A DNA stretch of 64,000 bases, taken from NCBI RefSeq assembly GCF_900129005.1, contig NZ_FQUN01000009.1, forward strand, positions 1-64,000, in the 5' to 3' direction. Position 1 is the stretch's first letter; the number at the start of each line of letters is the position of its first letter. A program made the position numbers and the translations under genes. This DNA is from Leeuwenhoekiella marinoflava DSM 3653 (GTDB lineage Bacteria; Bacteroidota; Bacteroidia; Flavobacteriales; Flavobacteriaceae). The notes beneath the pieces are model-generated. The model did not search any database. It was not told where the DNA came from and worked only from the letters and a program-made list of their open reading frames with translations. Below, one piece after another: positions 62,678 to 64,000 of this stretch.

Positions 62678-64000
62678 ATGAATACATTTAAAGCGTTAGG
62701 ACTTAATGATGCCATCTTGCAAGCTGTAACCGATATGGGTTTTACAGAGCCTTCAGAAGTGCAAGAAAAAGCCATCCCGGTCCTATTACGCGAGGCAACA
62801 GACGTAGTTGCACTCGCTCAGACAGGTACAGGTAAAACGGCAGCATTTGGTTTTCCGCTTATTCAAAAAGTTGATGCAAACAATCGCAAAACACAGGGGT
62901 TAATCATCTCTCCTACCCGCGAACTGTGTTTGCAGATCACAAACGAATTAAAGAATTACTCCAAACACGTTAAAGGTTTAAATACCGTTGCTGTTTATGG
63001 TGGTGCCAACATTCAAGAACAAGCTCGCCAAATTTCTCGCGGAGCTCAAATCATTGTTGCGACTCCGGGTCGTATGCAAGATATGATGCGTCGTAACCTG
63101 GTAGATATTTCAGGAATTGATTTTTGTGTGTTAGATGAAGCTGATGAAATGCTCAACATGGGTTTTTATGAAGACATCACTACCATTCTTGCTGATACTC
63201 CTAAAGGAAAGCAAACCTGGTTATTTTCGGCTACCATGCCTAAAGAAGTTGCTCGTATTGCTAAGCAATTTATGAATAACCCTATTGAAATTACAGTAGG
63301 AACTAAAAATATGGGTGCTGAGAACGTATCTCACGAATATTACATGGTTAATGCTCGTGACCGTTACCAAGCTCTTAAACGTCTTGCAGATGCAAACCCT
63401 GATATTTTCTCTGTTGTGTTTTGTCGTACCAAGCGTGATACGCAAAAAGTAGCCGAAAATCTTATTGAAGACGGTTATAATGCTTCTGCATTACACGGAG
63501 ATTTGAGTCAGAATCAGCGTGATTTGGTTATGAAAAGTTTTAGAGCACGTCAAATACAAATGCTTGTAGCTACAGACGTTGCTGCTCGTGGTATTGATGT
63601 TGATGATATTACTCACGTAATCAACTACCAGTTACCAGACGAGATTGAGACCTATACGCACCGTAGCGGTCGTACCGGTCGTGCTGGTAAAACCGGTATT
63701 TCGATGGTCATTGTTTCTAAGAGTGAATTGCGTAAAATACGCACACTAGAAAAAATCATCAACAAGAAGTTTGAGCAAAAAGATATTCCGACAGGAATGG
63801 AAATTTGCGAAGTACAGTTGATGCACTTAGCAAATGATATTCGCAATACTAAGATCAACGACGAGATCAATCCGTATTTGTTCAGTATTAATGAAGTTCT
63901 TGAAGGTTTAAGTCGTGAAGAAGTTATTAAAAAAGTATTCTCTGTTGAGTTTACACGTTTCTTCAATTACTACCAAAAAACTAAAGATCTTAATGTTGCT
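62678..64000 (+). CDS. DEAD-box RNA helicase, 3' end cut by window edge
   Basis: 441 codons to the edge with no stop. All helicase motifs are present: SEVQEKAIP (Q), AQTGTGKT (I), PTRELCLQ (Ia), TPGR (Ib), DEAD (II), SAT (III), FCRTKRDTQ (IV), VATDVAARGIDV (V) and HRSGRTGRAG (VI). Past residue 380 an accessory C-terminal part begins (MEICEVQLMHLANDI), as in DeaD/CsdA-type proteins that then carry a DbpA-like RNA-binding domain; that part is outside. It probably assists ribosome assembly and mRNA turnover, often cold-induced. Confidence 0.95.
   Translation, partial: MNTFKALGLNDAILQAVTDMGFTEPSEVQEKAIPVLLREATDVVALAQTGTGKTAAFGFPLIQKVDANNRKTQGLIISPTRELCLQITNELKNYSKHVKGLNTVAVYGGANIQEQARQISRGAQIIVATPGRMQDMMRRNLVDISGIDFCVLDEADEMLNMGFYEDITTILADTPKGKQTWLFSATMPKEVARIAKQFMNNPIEITVGTKNMGAENVSHEYYMVNARDRYQALKRLADANPDIFSVVFCRTKRDTQKVAENLIEDGYNASALHGDLSQNQRDLVMKSFRARQIQMLVATDVAARGIDVDDITHVINYQLPDEIETYTHRSGRTGRAGKTGISMVIVSKSELRKIRTLEKIINKKFEQKDIPTGMEICEVQLMHLANDIRNTKINDEINPYLFSINEVLEGLSREEVIKKVFSVEFTRFFNYYQKTKDLNVA

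Overview
The window is chromosomal DNA of a member of the Bacteroidota, almost certainly a marine Flavobacteriaceae. The evidence is a SusC/SusD pair next to a GH43 lipoprotein, a T9SS type B sorted repeat protein in an operon with PorP/SprF-like and OmpA/PD40 proteins, LytS/LytTR regulation with 2TM-domain proteins, SCxx lipoprotein signals, and the -7 element TAnnTTTG before several genes. Genus is not assigned. No rRNA, tRNA or CRISPR array was recognised.

Layout. 1-2838 is an accessory, largely gene-free edge: a truncated IS982-type transposase, a doubly broken HigA-type antitoxin with a DUF6922-like tail, and about 1.5 kb without genes but rich in short repeats. 2839-10078 is a small polysaccharide utilisation locus: a tandem GH43 lipoprotein divergent from susC-susD, with a perfect 27-bp inverted repeat just before susC. 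10258-12433 holds an MscS channel and a CDF transporter. 12442-16341 is the oxidative pentose phosphate module (zwf-pgl divergent from gnd); rpiA follows at 57 kb. 16456-21967 holds an amidohydrolase, an S10 peptidase, a Cof-type HAD phosphatase, a YjbQ protein and a pirin. 22077-28628 is the T9SS type B / SprF / OmpA operon. 28704-39714 holds a VWA/AAA+ pair, a fasciclin lipoprotein, a large beta-propeller protein, an App1-like protein, a lipid kinase, SodC and an ECF sigma/anti-sigma pair.

39826-44175 is a second accessory island: a small gene with a homopolymer frameshift, a transposase tail, an NmrA/AraC operon bounded by similar motifs in opposite orientation, and 1.7 kb without intact genes. 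This gene-free block carries two arrays of a 7-bp word repeated every 10-11 bp (one matching an array near 1.4 kb) and a leftward terminator serving only a 30-codon remnant.

44176-64000 returns to ordinary genes: a LETM1-like protein, DUF2254, a LytS/2TM/LytTR operon, a metallophosphoesterase-barrel fusion whose active site looks degraded, persulfide dioxygenase/rhodanese genes, an HxlR/NmrA divergent pair, rpiA, a molybdenum hydroxylase with its probable cofactor cytidylyltransferase, a VIT1 transporter, rdgB, and a DEAD-box helicase cut by the right edge.

The least explained structures are the 7+4 repeat arrays in the two gene-free blocks, the 27-bp palindrome before susC, and an intergenic repeat found three times at gene 3' ends. 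No clearly new multi-gene system was found.
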